DNA of 64,000 nt from Methylomonas sp. ZR1 (GTDB taxonomy: Bacteria; Pseudomonadota; Gammaproteobacteria; Methylococcales; Methylomonadaceae). Below the pieces are notes generated by a model that did no database searches, was not told where the DNA came from, and worked only from the letters and a program-made list of their open reading frames with translations. A program made the position numbers and the translations under genes. The stretch covers positions 3,286,001 to 3,350,000 of the forward strand of contig NZ_RCST01000001.1 of the NCBI RefSeq assembly GCF_013141865.1. Direction: 5' to 3'. Of this stretch, positions 27,312 through 37,137 are shown in pieces. Position 1 is the stretch's first letter. The number at the start of each line of letters is the position of its first letter.

Positions 27312-28556
27312 CTAAGGTAAACGCGGGGAGTAATCGGTTCTGGCCGGCATGGGCTGAACCATTACCCCGGCTTTAGCCGTGCAGCCCAATACCATGCCCC
27401 ACAGCATCATTAACAAGGCGTTCTGCGGAAAATACTCCCACATATTGAATGTCAGCCCTGCCGCGAAGATAAACATCGTCACCAGACCCTTATTGGGGTG
27501 GACAGACATCCGTGTCGTGATCCATAAAAACGTCAGATACGCCAGTAAGCCGATCACGCCGTAGCCGTTCAACAAGAACAAATACAGGCTGTCGGAATCG
27601 AACTGCCCCGGAAAATACTCGGCACCGAACAGCAGATTGACAGTATTGGAACTCAGGCCCAAGCCCCACCCGAACAACACATCCATCGGATCGTGCACAT
27701 GATTGGTAAACACCCGTTGCCACAAGTCAATCCGGCCGTCTTGAGTTGGGTCGGCATCGTCGCGGCCGCTCAACAAGGGGCTGGAAGCCAAAATCAACGC
27801 CCCCACCGCCAGGATAGGCGCTGGCATCACCAAAGCCCAGCGATCACGCGGCCGCAGCGCGGCATAAACCTGAAAAAACACCACCAGCAAGGAACTAATA
27901 AAGGCGGTACGCGAGCCGCTCAACAACGCTAAAAATACGCTCAGCGCTAACCAACGGCGCATGCCTGGCACCAAGGCAAACACCAACGCGCAAGTTGCCA
28001 TCGTCGCCCCGAATAAATTAGGACTGACGAAGGTGCCGAAGGGCCGACCGCCACCCAACATCGATACACCGAACAGCGGTGGCGCCCACAAAGCCTGGGC
28101 TAGCGCCAAACCGGTTTGCAACACCAGGTAATAGCGCAGATAGCTGGCGAACTTGTACAACACGTAATCGCCGGCACCCAAACGACTGGTGACGAAACCG
28201 ATCAAGGCGACCGGCAGATATTCAAACACCCGCAAGCCGGTCAGCGGCACGACTAGCGGCAAATCCAGATAAAGGGCGTAGCCCACTTCAAACAGGACAT
28301 AGCTACAAATCACCCCCAGAAACGCCAGCACCGAACTGGTAAAAATTCCGTTACGCAAACGCGGCTCCAGCCAGGCGTAAACGATCAGCACGCCCAACAA
28401 AGCCTCGCGCAGAATCCGCAATCCCATTTCCTGCTCGCCGTAGACTTCCTTAATACCTGCCCAAGCCGATTCGACCTGCGGCAGCGAGGCCACCATTGAC
28501 GCACCAACCAGCGCAATCAGCAGCACCGGCAGGTCTTTTTCCAGGCGGATTCTCAT
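27312..28556 (-). CDS. O-antigen ligase/polymerase-like membrane protein (Wzy-type)
   Basis: This 414-residue polytopic protein has at least ten hydrophobic helices and one large periplasmic loop after about residue 260. That loop region contains RIDLWQRVFTNHVHDPMDVLFG, which resembles the Wzy_C/WaaL-type motif. It would polymerise lipid-linked repeat units in the periplasm. Its place between the flippase and the Wzc-like kinase genes supports the polymerase role over ligase. Confidence 0.8.
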   Translation of the reverse strand: MRIRLEKDLPVLLIALVGASMVASLPQVESAWAGIKEVYGEQEMGLRILREALLGVLIVYAWLEPRLRNGIFTSSVLAFLGVICSYVLFEVGYALYLDLPLVVPLTGLRVFEYLPVALIGFVTSRLGAGDYVLYKFASYLRYYLVLQTGLALAQALWAPPLFGVSMLGGGRPFGTFVSPNLFGATMATCALVFALVPGMRRWLALSVFLALLSGSRTAFISSLLVVFFQVYAALRPRDRWALVMPAPILAVGALILASSPLLSGRDDADPTQDGRIDLWQRVFTNHVHDPMDVLFGWGLGLSSNTVNLLFGAEYFPGQFDSDSLYLFLLNGYGVIGLLAYLTFLWITTRMSVHPNKGLVTMFIFAAGLTFNMWEYFPQNALLMMLWGMVLGCTAKAGVMVQPMPARTDYSPRLP

Positions 28557-28565
28557 CGTTATTGT

Positions 28566-30920
28566 TTAAACCCGCTCGTCGCTTTCGGCAGGAACCGGCA
28601 ACAGCTCCCTATCCAGCTGTTTACCTAACCAGTCACCCACTGCGTGATATTTATCGCTCCAGCTGGATTCGTCCTTCGGTTCCTGATCCGCGCGTTGGTA
28701 GGCGTAACCGTAATACGGATAGTAAGACGAGCCTTCCTTCATATCATTGATGATGAAACCGTTAGGTTTGATGCCGACTTGTTGGAAACGGCGGGCACTG
28801 ACTTCCAGTTCTTGCGCGGTATAGCGGCCTTCTTTCACCACCAGGAAAGTAGCATCGGCATGCTTACCCAGAATCGCCGCGTCGGTCGCACCCAGAATCG
28901 GCGGCGAGTCGATGACGATGTGGTTGTAAAAGCTTTTCAGCTGCTCCAGGGTTTCCGACAATTCGCCCAGCACCAGCAATTCCGCCGGATTCAGCACCAT
29001 ATTGCCGCGCGGAATCAAATCGATACCCACATCCGGTAAGCTGACGATCACTTCGCCCAGCGTTGCCCGGCCTGACAACAAATCGGACAAACCCGGTTGC
29101 TTACCTATCGAAAAGGTATCGTGCAAACGGCCGTTGCGCATGTCGGCGTCGATCACCAGCACCCGTTTTTTGATGCTAGCCAACAAGGCCGCCAAGTTAG
29201 AGCTAACAAAGGACTTGCCCATGCCTGGCGCCGGGCTGCTGACCATGATCACCTTGCTTTCGTGCTGAGCCAACGTGGCTTCCAGCGTGGTGCGCAGGCC
29301 GCGCAGCGACTCGACGGAAATATCCAATGGATCCTGAGAGACCAGAATACCGTTGTCTTTATCCTTACCCAGCAAACGCCCCAATTTATGCTGCTTTTTG
29401 CTATGCGGAATCGCCGCAAACAAGGGCAAGCCCACTTGATATTCCAGCAAGGCCGGGTAGTTGTCGTGGCGTTGCAGCGAATGTCTCAGGAAAATCAACG
29501 CTGAACCCAAGCTCAAGCCAAGCAAACCGGCTATCGCCAACAACAAACCAGGCTTAGGCCAGTAAGGTTTTTCCGGCGTCACCGCGAAGTCGACGATGCG
29601 TGAGTTGCCCAAAGAACCTGCGGCGGCGATGCGTTGTTCCTGGGCGCTGTTCAACAAAGAAGTGTACAACTCGGTGTTGACCTGCACGTCGCGCGACAAA
29701 CTCACCATGTTTTGCTGGGTTTTCGGTAAATCCTTAATACGTTTTTCCAAAGCCGCCAGCTTATTGTTCACGCGCTTGATCTGGGCATTGGTGGAGATCA
29801 TGTCCGGATGCTCGGATTCCAAACGCTGGCTTTGTTCGTCGTATTTTTGCTTGAGCTGAATGCCCAGGGTTTCCATATCGGAGGCCTGTTTCAACAGAAT
29901 CTCGGCTTCGGCGGAAATATCCACCGCGCCGTGTTGCTGGCGATACGCGCTCAAACCTTGCTCGGCTTTTTCCAGACGCTCCTTGACGATAGGCAACTGG
30001 CTTTCCAGAAAACCCAGTTTTTGCGAGGCTTCCGCCGATTCCCAATTCACCGTGGCGTTGACGTAAATCGCCGCAATATCGTTCACCGACTTAGCCAGTT
30101 GCTCCGGGTCGCTGCCTTTCAATTCCACGCTCAGAATATCGGTGTCTTTGGATACTTCTTTGACCGCAAAAGCTTTTTGCAGAGTTTCGATAGCTGACAG
30201 TGCGGTGCGGCGGGTTAATTCAAAATGCGTACCCGGATGCGCTTCCAGCGTTTCAACTTTAATCGTCACCGGGGTTTTCTCGCCAATCTCGGCACTCAAC
30301 ACTTCACCGACCTGGCCAGCCAGCAATTCGTCGCCGCGCGGGTCGAGCAGTTGAAAACGCCCGGCTTCCAACGCGATCAAGGTAAATTCTTTTTCCAGAT
30401 AACGATCCGGCACACTGAACGCGGCGATTTTCAGCTTTTCGCCGCCCCAAGCCCAACGGCTAAAGCCCCACCAGGCATCCGCTATGCCGTCATGCTCATC
30501 GTGGCGGCGCGCCAGGGTTTCGCCGATCAATGGAAAAAAGTACGGCTCGGTTTCGATGGTCAAATTCAGGTTATCCACGACTTTGCCCAACACCGAACGC
30601 GAACGCAAAATCTCCACTTCCCGTTGCGCGCGGGGGCTTTCCGCTTCCGCCGGCGCTTGGTTGTTTTCGCTGCGTAGCGTGGCGGACAGCAAGGCCTTGT
30701 TTTTGTCGATTCGCAGCAGAGCATCGGCTTTGTAGGTACGCGGCGCCAACACCAGATACACGGTGGTGACTAGCAACACCGAGCACAGCGCGATAAAAAT
30801 GGTTTTGCGGCCTTCGATCAGCAAATCGACGTAGTCGCGAATACTGACGCTAGGCTCTGGCATTCTCGCCTGATTCAGCGGTTGCACGACCGGCGTAGCT
30901 TCGTTTTGTGTGTAAATCAT
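28566..30920 (-). CDS. Wzc-like polysaccharide co-polymerase / tyrosine autokinase
   Basis: This 784-residue protein has an N-terminal Wzz-type domain with a first membrane helix (about 40-60). A periplasmic coiled-coil region follows to about 440, then a second helix (GLLLAIAGLLGLSLGSALIF). The cytoplasmic BY-kinase has Walker A SSPAPGMGKSF (about 545), Walker A' VLVIDADMRNG and Walker B HIVIDSPP. A tyrosine cluster near residue 745 (SSYYPYYGYAYQ) is the expected autophosphorylation site. Cycles of tyrosine phosphorylation control EPS chain length and export together with the Wza-like lipoprotein encoded 3 bases upstream. Confidence 0.92.
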   Translation of the reverse strand: MIYTQNEATPVVQPLNQARMPEPSVSIRDYVDLLIEGRKTIFIALCSVLLVTTVYLVLAPRTYKADALLRIDKNKALLSATLRSENNQAPAEAESPRAQREVEILRSRSVLGKVVDNLNLTIETEPYFFPLIGETLARRHDEHDGIADAWWGFSRWAWGGEKLKIAAFSVPDRYLEKEFTLIALEAGRFQLLDPRGDELLAGQVGEVLSAEIGEKTPVTIKVETLEAHPGTHFELTRRTALSAIETLQKAFAVKEVSKDTDILSVELKGSDPEQLAKSVNDIAAIYVNATVNWESAEASQKLGFLESQLPIVKERLEKAEQGLSAYRQQHGAVDISAEAEILLKQASDMETLGIQLKQKYDEQSQRLESEHPDMISTNAQIKRVNNKLAALEKRIKDLPKTQQNMVSLSRDVQVNTELYTSLLNSAQEQRIAAAGSLGNSRIVDFAVTPEKPYWPKPGLLLAIAGLLGLSLGSALIFLRHSLQRHDNYPALLEYQVGLPLFAAIPHSKKQHKLGRLLGKDKDNGILVSQDPLDISVESLRGLRTTLEATLAQHESKVIMVSSPAPGMGKSFVSSNLAALLASIKKRVLVIDADMRNGRLHDTFSIGKQPGLSDLLSGRATLGEVIVSLPDVGIDLIPRGNMVLNPAELLVLGELSETLEQLKSFYNHIVIDSPPILGATDAAILGKHADATFLVVKEGRYTAQELEVSARRFQQVGIKPNGFIINDMKEGSSYYPYYGYAYQRADQEPKDESSWSDKYHAVGDWLGKQLDRELLPVPAESDERV

Positions 30921-30923
30921 CAG

Positions 30924-32024
30924 TTACATCCCCATCATCGCGGCTTGCGACATGATTGCGGTAAACGAGCCGGGTAAAATTTGGTTCAGGACCCTAGACC
31001 ATTGCGTGACACCGGCGGTACCGATGAACAACGTGTCGTGGGCTTGCAGCGGAAACTGGTCGGCCAGAATCATCGCATCGGGCGATTCTGCATCCAGTTG
31101 GAAAATTTCCGGCTGCATGTCGCCGGCGCGGATCACGTAGATGTCGCCGGGCCGCGAGGTATTGAAATCAACCCCGGACGCTTCGGCCAAGGCTTGCGAC
31201 AAACTCATCCGGCCTTTGTTGATCTGGATGGCTTGCTGGCGGTTGGCCTCGCCCATCACGAACACTTTGCTGTCTTTTTGATCGCCGACATTCAGCACGT
31301 CGCCATCCTTCAATAGCAAGTTTTGAGTGGTCAAACCTTTTTCGTACATCGATTGCACATCCAGCTTGTAGAGTTTGCCGTCGCGGGCCAGCGCTACGTT
31401 GGCAAAATCGGAGTCCTTGGTCGAGCCGCCGGCGCGGGTGATGGCTTCAGCGACCGTCAATGGCGTTTCGTTCATGGTTTGCACGCCGGGACGCACGACT
31501 TCACCGACCACCGCTACGCGGTGCGCCTGGAAGGACAGCACGCGAATGTCGAGTTTGACCTTTTTGAAATATTTGGACAGCTCGCGCGTCAAATCCGCGC
31601 GGGCTTCGCTGACGGTTTTACCGGCCACGTGGATACTGCCGACGTAGGGGTAATACAAGTCGCCATTCTCATCCACCACTTTACCGGCTAGCTCCGGCAT
31701 GATTTTCTCGCCGCCGGGATCGTTCAGTTCCGGATGCTCCCAAACGGTGATTTGTAATCTATCCTGCGGGCCAATGCGGTAGCTGGTTTTGTTGGGGTCC
31801 ACCGGCGGCAAATTGTTAATGGCCTGGCGACGGTTCGCCTCCCGTTCGATAATCAAATCGGCGGTAATCGGCACAATGCGGACTTTCTCCTTGACCAATT
31901 GCCCGTCTTTTTTCATCGGCATCTCGATTTCGGTCAAACCATTATCGGTATTCATATCCATGCCTGGCGCCAGGAAACAACCGGGCAAGGTTAAGATCAG
32001 CATGATGGGAATCAATCTAAACAT
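30924..32024 (-). CDS. Wza-like polysaccharide export lipoprotein
   Basis: In this 366-residue protein the signal peptide ends in the lipobox LTLPGC (Cys16). A polysaccharide biosynthesis/export domain begins YRIGPQDRLQITVWEHPEL. SLBB-type beta-grasp repeats follow (VAVVGEVVRPGVQTM; VFVMGEANRQQAI). It forms the outer-membrane translocon ring through which EPS leaves the cell, docked on the Wzc-like kinase. It is the second gene of the operon. Confidence 0.92.
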   Translation of the reverse strand: MFRLIPIMLILTLPGCFLAPGMDMNTDNGLTEIEMPMKKDGQLVKEKVRIVPITADLIIEREANRRQAINNLPPVDPNKTSYRIGPQDRLQITVWEHPELNDPGGEKIMPELAGKVVDENGDLYYPYVGSIHVAGKTVSEARADLTRELSKYFKKVKLDIRVLSFQAHRVAVVGEVVRPGVQTMNETPLTVAEAITRAGGSTKDSDFANVALARDGKLYKLDVQSMYEKGLTTQNLLLKDGDVLNVGDQKDSKVFVMGEANRQQAIQINKGRMSLSQALAEASGVDFNTSRPGDIYVIRAGDMQPEIFQLDAESPDAMILADQFPLQAHDTLFIGTAGVTQWSRVLNQILPGSFTAIMSQAAMMGM

Positions 32025-32036
32025 GTAAGCGTGTCC

Positions 32037-33458
32037 TTAGTAGGCGTTTTTATTGATAAAACCGGTCAGCACGGTGCGGAAGGCGATCTCCAAATCAAAC
32101 CACAGCGACCAATGCTGGATGTAATACAAATCGTGTTCGATGCGACGGTTGAGGTCGGTGTCGCCGCGCCAGCCGTTGACTTGCGCCCAACCGGTGATGC
32201 CGGCTTTGACCATGTGTTTTTTCATGTAGTTGGGAACTTGGTCCTTGAACACTTCGACGAAATCCGGACGCTCGGGGCGTGGACCGACCAGCGACATATC
32301 GCCGCGTAACACATTGATCAATTGCGGCAGTTCGTCCAGGCTGGTTTTGCGCAGGAAAGCACCGAACGGGGTGGCGCGATTTTCGCCGGGCTTGGCCCAC
32401 ACCGCGCCGGTTTTGGCTTCGGCATCGACCGGCATCGAGCGGAACTTCAACATCGTGAACGAACGATTATTCCAACCCACGCGCTCCTGACGATAAAACA
32501 CCGGGCCACGCGAACTCAGCTTCACACCCACCGCTAAAACCAACATCAGCGGGCTAATCAGCAGCAACAAAATCAAAGCCAAAAGTCGATCTTCGATTTC
32601 TTTGATATAACGATTGATGCCATGCAACGGCGATACTGAGAAATCCAGGGTCGGAATACCAGCCACAGTGTTCAAGCTCAGGAATTTGCTTTGTTTGAAG
32701 GCGAAACAGTCGATCACCAAGCGGATGCTGACCGGCAGATGGCGCAGTTGATATTGAGCACGTTCGGTCAACGATTCGCCTTGATAGGCTACCCATACTT
32801 CATCGATAGCTTGAGCCGAGATGATGCCCGGCAGGTCTTCCAACTTACCGAGACACGGCAGTGCGAAATCATTAATTGAATTTCTGTCATCGCCCCTGTC
32901 GTCAACATAACCGACCACTTGCAGGCCAGCCCAGGACGAATGATTCAACTGCCGCGCCACCGCAACCGCCATTTGATTCAATCCGACCATGACGATACGA
33001 CCCTGCGACCAACCACGAGCCCTTAAGAAACGCAGCACTTGCGACAACACCCCGCGCGCCACCAACACAAAAGCCAAACCCAGCACGCCCCAGGATGCGA
33101 TCCAGCGGTAACTGGAACCAAACCAAAAATGTAATCTGATTAAGGCGACGATGGACACCACCGCCACTAACGCCGAAATCCAGGCTCTGACGATACGGGC
33201 AATTTCGCCGCGCATCGCATCGTTACGCCAGGGCCGATAGACCTGGCCGATTTCGAAGAAGATGATGGCGCCCAGGATGCCCAGCGCGATGACGATCCGG
33301 TAATCCTGATCGACAACGTACTCGCGCAACCAAAAATAGTGAGTCACCCAAGCGGCAGCAAACAACATGGCGACGTCGATGACGCGCAGCAACAAAATCA
33401 CCGTGTGACCGTACTGTTTAAAAAGCCCGTTGAAAATATTTCCCAAACCGAGTGGCAT
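32037..33458 (-). CDS. Undecaprenyl-phosphate sugar phosphotransferase (WcaJ/WbaP-like), EPS initiator
   Basis: This 473-residue protein has about four to five N-terminal membrane helices (to about 135) and a CoA-binding-like Rossmann domain ([19 protein letters not shown]). Another membrane segment near 275 leads to the catalytic bacterial sugar transferase domain, with [33 protein letters not shown] and [11 protein letters not shown]. It transfers a hexose-1-phosphate to undecaprenyl phosphate, the first step of EPS repeat synthesis. It is the first gene of the minus-strand operon, with 226 bases upstream that must hold the promoter. Confidence 0.92.
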   Translation of the reverse strand: MPLGLGNIFNGLFKQYGHTVILLLRVIDVAMLFAAAWVTHYFWLREYVVDQDYRIVIALGILGAIIFFEIGQVYRPWRNDAMRGEIARIVRAWISALVAVVSIVALIRLHFWFGSSYRWIASWGVLGLAFVLVARGVLSQVLRFLRARGWSQGRIVMVGLNQMAVAVARQLNHSSWAGLQVVGYVDDRGDDRNSINDFALPCLGKLEDLPGIISAQAIDEVWVAYQGESLTERAQYQLRHLPVSIRLVIDCFAFKQSKFLSLNTVAGIPTLDFSVSPLHGINRYIKEIEDRLLALILLLLISPLMLVLAVGVKLSSRGPVFYRQERVGWNNRSFTMLKFRSMPVDAEAKTGAVWAKPGENRATPFGAFLRKTSLDELPQLINVLRGDMSLVGPRPERPDFVEVFKDQVPNYMKKHMVKAGITGWAQVNGWRGDTDLNRRIEHDLYYIQHWSLWFDLEIAFRTVLTGFINKNAY

Positions 33459-33684
33459 GATGGCTTAACCCCTAAATCGTCTTGATCCAATGACTAAGGG
33501 TCACCGTCCCTGGAAACCCAACCTGATGCGAACGGGTTGTTAATCCCTATTCGCTTGGGTAGTAGATTACCGAGACAAGATGAGAGAAAGCCTGAGGGTT
33601 TAATTAAGAATGTATTAGAAACGGCTTAACTTTGGATGAAAGGGATTTTAAGCGAATGAATTATGGCCAATGACGCAGCGAGCT

Positions 33685-35070
33685 TTAGTCAGTGTCAAAC
33701 TCATAATTGACTTTGACGCGCTGCGATGTGCCGGTTTGGGTTTCCAGATTGATGCTGTCGGTGAGTTTGTATTTCAAAACCAGCAGCGCCTGCTTACTGA
33801 ACAGGCCCAGTTTGGTGCCCACATAGGTATTAGCCGTCAGATACTGTCCTGCCGTGACCAGCGTATCGGCAAACGACTTGCCTTGCTGCACTTCAAACTC
33901 GTCTATACCCAGTTTCTCGGTCAGCCACGACAGCCGCCCCGCGCCATAGGATAAAGCGGCGCTCGCGATCATATTGCCTTCATCCTTACCGGCTTGGTTC
34001 AGCGAAGCCCCGGTTATCAAATACGCCAGCGCATCGGACTCCGGCAGGCTGGGCTCGGTATAAATCTTGGTCTGCGGCGCAGTGGCCGAACCGCTGACCT
34101 GCAACACGGCCGTCACTTTCTGATCCTTGGAAACCCGATAGGCTTCGACATCCAGCCATGGGCGATCGATCGGGCCATTAAATAAAAACCGGCCCTTACG
34201 CAACTTCAAGTCTTGTCCATAACTTCGGTAACGGCCGTCGGCCATATCGATGGCGCCATGCAAGGCAAGACGTCTATCAAGTTTCAGAAATTGCAGCTGT
34301 CCGGTCAGTTTTGTATCCAAACCAAGCCCGGAAAAAGTGACTTGCCGCCCCAATTGAATCGCCACGTCAGCGTCGATACCCGGTGGCGCTTCGATAGCCT
34401 GATCCGAGTCCGTTTTGCCGACGATCACCTCATCGCGACTGACCGCCACCGCACTGGCCGGCAGCTCTTTGATTTTAACCATGGCTTTGTCAATTCCCAA
34501 CGCTCCGGTCACTTTGGTATCACCACGGGCCGAGCGGCCCAGCTTAAGATGCGGTGCGATGGTCACTTCGGCTTCTGGCAACTTAGCCACCTCAAAGTCA
34601 TTGCCAAGCACATCAAGATCGGCAATGCCATCCAGGCCCAACAAACCATCGATGGCAAGCCGACCGCCGCCAGAACGAAGGCTGCCGTGTACTTGAAGTT
34701 GCTGATCATCATTCACGGCATCGGCATGCAACTGAATATCGGACAAAACAATACCCAGTTCATCAATTTGTAAGCGGCCATCCTCCAAACTCAGACGCCC
34801 CTGAGCAACTGGCTGAGGCAGCGTGCCCCCCAATTTCAGATCGGCACCGAATCGCCCCTTAAGCCCGGACATATTGGGCACCAGATCCTGAAACAAACCA
34901 AGATCGTTGATTTTTGCCGCCAGATTTCCGGCCAAGCTCTGTCCGGGACCTTGATCCAGTTGCAACTGAGCGCGGATAAAGTCGCTACCGTCAGTCGCCA
35001 AATCAAGATCGGCAGTCAGACGCTCGCCAGCGAGATTGCCGAACAGAACGGCCTTGCGAAACGGCACCAC
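33685..35070 (-). CDS. tamB: TamB, C-terminal part (separated by an in-frame amber codon)
   Basis: These 461 codons continue in exactly the same frame as the upstream tamB part, after a single TAG at 35073-35071. The first codon here is GTG 35070-35068. The C-terminal DUF490 (TamB) domain is intact: DMADGRYRSYGQDLKLRKGRF, DVEAYRVSKDQKV and the end LKYKLTDSINLETQTGTSQRVKVNYEFDTD. TamB spans the envelope and supports outer-membrane protein and lipid transport with TamA. Together the two parts give about 1150 residues, normal for TamB. GGAATGGGTAG before GTG could allow reinitiation, so a separate C-terminal polypeptide is possible. A true mutation, read-through or a sequencing error cannot be told apart here. 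Confidence 0.8.
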   Translation of the reverse strand: MVPFRKAVLFGNLAGERLTADLDLATDGSDFIRAQLQLDQGPGQSLAGNLAAKINDLGLFQDLVPNMSGLKGRFGADLKLGGTLPQPVAQGRLSLEDGRLQIDELGIVLSDIQLHADAVNDDQQLQVHGSLRSGGGRLAIDGLLGLDGIADLDVLGNDFEVAKLPEAEVTIAPHLKLGRSARGDTKVTGALGIDKAMVKIKELPASAVAVSRDEVIVGKTDSDQAIEAPPGIDADVAIQLGRQVTFSGLGLDTKLTGQLQFLKLDRRLALHGAIDMADGRYRSYGQDLKLRKGRFLFNGPIDRPWLDVEAYRVSKDQKVTAVLQVSGSATAPQTKIYTEPSLPESDALAYLITGASLNQAGKDEGNMIASAALSYGAGRLSWLTEKLGIDEFEVQQGKSFADTLVTAGQYLTANTYVGTKLGLFSKQALLVLKYKLTDSINLETQTGTSQRVKVNYEFDTD

Positions 35071-37137
35071 CTACCCATTCCGGCCAACCGGCAGCGACAC
35101 GCCGGCGTCTGCCAGCGCCAATCGATAATCCCCCTGCAAACCGCTCCCGCGTTTGCGAACCTCCGCAGTCGCGGCTAAGCTGCCAAAAAGTTGCCAATGC
35201 GCCGGCAGATAAGCGCTTAGCAAATCCAACGGATAGTCGCTGACCCGCCCCTGACCGCTCAGATCGCCATTTGCCAGATAATCGCCCTGCAAACAGATTA
35301 ACGCACTCGCTTGCGTCAGACAGGTATCGGCCAAGCGCACATCGGCACCGGCAGGCCGCTGCTCTATCGTCAGGGCAGCGGCTTGGCGCAATTCCCAGGC
35401 ACCGAGTCGAGGGACTTGCAAGGATAAAGCCTGCAACGCCCCTTGCCAGCGCGGTGCTTGCCAGCCGCCGGCCAGCGCCAGCGCCAATTGCCCCTGCGGC
35501 GCACGGACATCCAGGCTAACGCTGTGTTTTGCTGAACTGCCGCTGGCGGCTATCGCCACGCTGTCGATTGTGTCGTGACCGCTAAGTACATGTTGGGCAT
35601 GCATTTGTAGCCGGATTTGGGCGTTTGGCTGAAAATCCAAGGTCAGATCAAATGCGCCGACTTGCTGTTGCGCATAGCCAAGCCCCGCAGCCTGCGCCGT
35701 CAACTCAATATCCGGCAAATGCCAATCGCCGCGCAGAAGACCGTTAACATGCGCTTTGCCGCGCAGACCGGGCCACAAACCGGCTAAAGCCGGCGTATGC
35801 AAATCAAAGCGAAGCGCGGATTCAGCCGGACCCAAACGGCCATCAGCGTGTAACCGATTGGCACCTGACGACAGTTGTAACTGATCGACCGCCACAACCT
35901 GCCCGTCCAGCGCAAATTTTCCCCCACCGCTCAACGGCTTGCCGAGCAATTGACCATCCAGCCTATGCAGTTGCGCCTTAAACTGCGGCGCGCCCGTGTT
36001 CAAATTTCCCTCGACATCCCCATCAAGCGATAAGCGCCCCGGCAAATCCGGCACCAATACCGCCGGGTTAAAATCTCTGGCGTGCGCGTGCAAAGCAAAT
36101 TCGACGGCGTCCTGCCAGGCAATCGCGCCGTCGACAGCCAAGCTGCCTGCCTTGGACGCCACCAGGAATCGTTGGAGTTTGGCAGACGTCGGCGTACCGT
36201 CCATCGCCAGCTCCACGTGTGCATCCGGTAACTCGGCTCGCCGCACATCGGCGGTCAGCTTGGCCTGATAGGCTGAGAAATTACCCTGCAACGCCAGCGA
36301 ACCCTGCGGACTTGTCAAATGCGGAAGATCGCCGACCAAGGGCCAGCGCGCATCGACCCAATCGCCTTGCAATGTAAAGCCGGGGGCTTGTAACAGCTCA
36401 TCAATCTGACCGTGCAAGGTCGCAGCGAATGGTCCTGAAGCGTTGATGTCCAGTACCAAGCGCTTCAGATCGCCGCTGAATTTGCTCGCTGCCTGCCAGT
36501 TGCCATATTCGGCCGAACGCAACTGACACTTCGCGTTCAGCGCCAGTGGATAGCCGCCACCTAAGCCCAACCATCCATTTAGATCAAGCTGATAGTCCGC
36601 AGCCTCAGCGACCATATGGGTTAAATGCAAGCGGCCGCCTTCGGTGTTGGCAGACAAAGTGAGATTTGGGAGATCGTGACGTTGCCCGGACTGGATGAAT
36701 GTAGCATCGTTAACCGTCAAACGATCCAAGCGCAGCGCCAGCGGCACGGGTAACGAGGCTTCCGGGTCAAAATGACTGCTGCTATCCGCCTGCTGAGTGC
36801 CCGGCTCCAGGGTCAATTCCAGGCCCTCGGTGGCGATCTCGTCGATCTGCAATGCGCCTTTCAACAAAGCAAGCGGAGACCAAGCCAGCGAGAGGTAGCG
36901 GAGTTTGAGTTGAGTGCCATCGGCATGGTACTGCACCCCTGCCAACTGCAAACGATGCAACAGGGTGCCGTCGATGTTGTTAATGCTGGTCTCGGTCGGC
37001 AATACTTGCTGAATCAGCCAGCGACTTCCCGACTGGCTGTTGGCCATAGCCAGCACGACCGCCAACAGCAGCAACAGCAAAGGCAGTACCAGTAGTAGCC
37101 TCCGCAGATACCTCCCAGGCCAGCGCCATAGGCTCAT
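35071..37137 (-). CDS. tamB: TamB, N-terminal part (ends at an in-frame amber codon)
   Basis: These 688 codons start at ATG 37137, which overlaps the tamA stop as ATGA. An N-terminal signal anchor (LLLVLPLLLLLLAVVLAM) is followed by a long beta-rich AsmA/TamB-type region (INNIDGTLLHRLQLAGVQYH; LRLDRLTVNDATF). The frame stops at TAG 35073-35071 in the middle of such a repeat (ADAGVSLPVGRNG), and the next codon continues the same protein. One base change, for example CAG or TGG to TAG, would explain it. An N-terminal fragment alone would lack the part that meets TamA, so function is probably reduced unless the stop is suppressed. Confidence 0.82.
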   Translation of the reverse strand: MSLWRWPGRYLRRLLLVLPLLLLLLAVVLAMANSQSGSRWLIQQVLPTETSINNIDGTLLHRLQLAGVQYHADGTQLKLRYLSLAWSPLALLKGALQIDEIATEGLELTLEPGTQQADSSSHFDPEASLPVPLALRLDRLTVNDATFIQSGQRHDLPNLTLSANTEGGRLHLTHMVAEAADYQLDLNGWLGLGGGYPLALNAKCQLRSAEYGNWQAASKFSGDLKRLVLDINASGPFAATLHGQIDELLQAPGFTLQGDWVDARWPLVGDLPHLTSPQGSLALQGNFSAYQAKLTADVRRAELPDAHVELAMDGTPTSAKLQRFLVASKAGSLAVDGAIAWQDAVEFALHAHARDFNPAVLVPDLPGRLSLDGDVEGNLNTGAPQFKAQLHRLDGQLLGKPLSGGGKFALDGQVVAVDQLQLSSGANRLHADGRLGPAESALRFDLHTPALAGLWPGLRGKAHVNGLLRGDWHLPDIELTAQAAGLGYAQQQVGAFDLTLDFQPNAQIRLQMHAQHVLSGHDTIDSVAIAASGSSAKHSVSLDVRAPQGQLALALAGGWQAPRWQGALQALSLQVPRLGAWELRQAAALTIEQRPAGADVRLADTCLTQASALICLQGDYLANGDLSGQGRVSDYPLDLLSAYLPAHWQLFGSLAATAEVRKRGSGLQGDYRLALADAGVSLPVGRNG

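Noticed and set aside
33459..33684. JUMPstart/ops or sigma54 element before the EPS operon
   Set aside because: The minus strand lacks the GGCGGTAG core and no GG-N10-GC pair with TTGC fits, so the EPS promoter type stays open.
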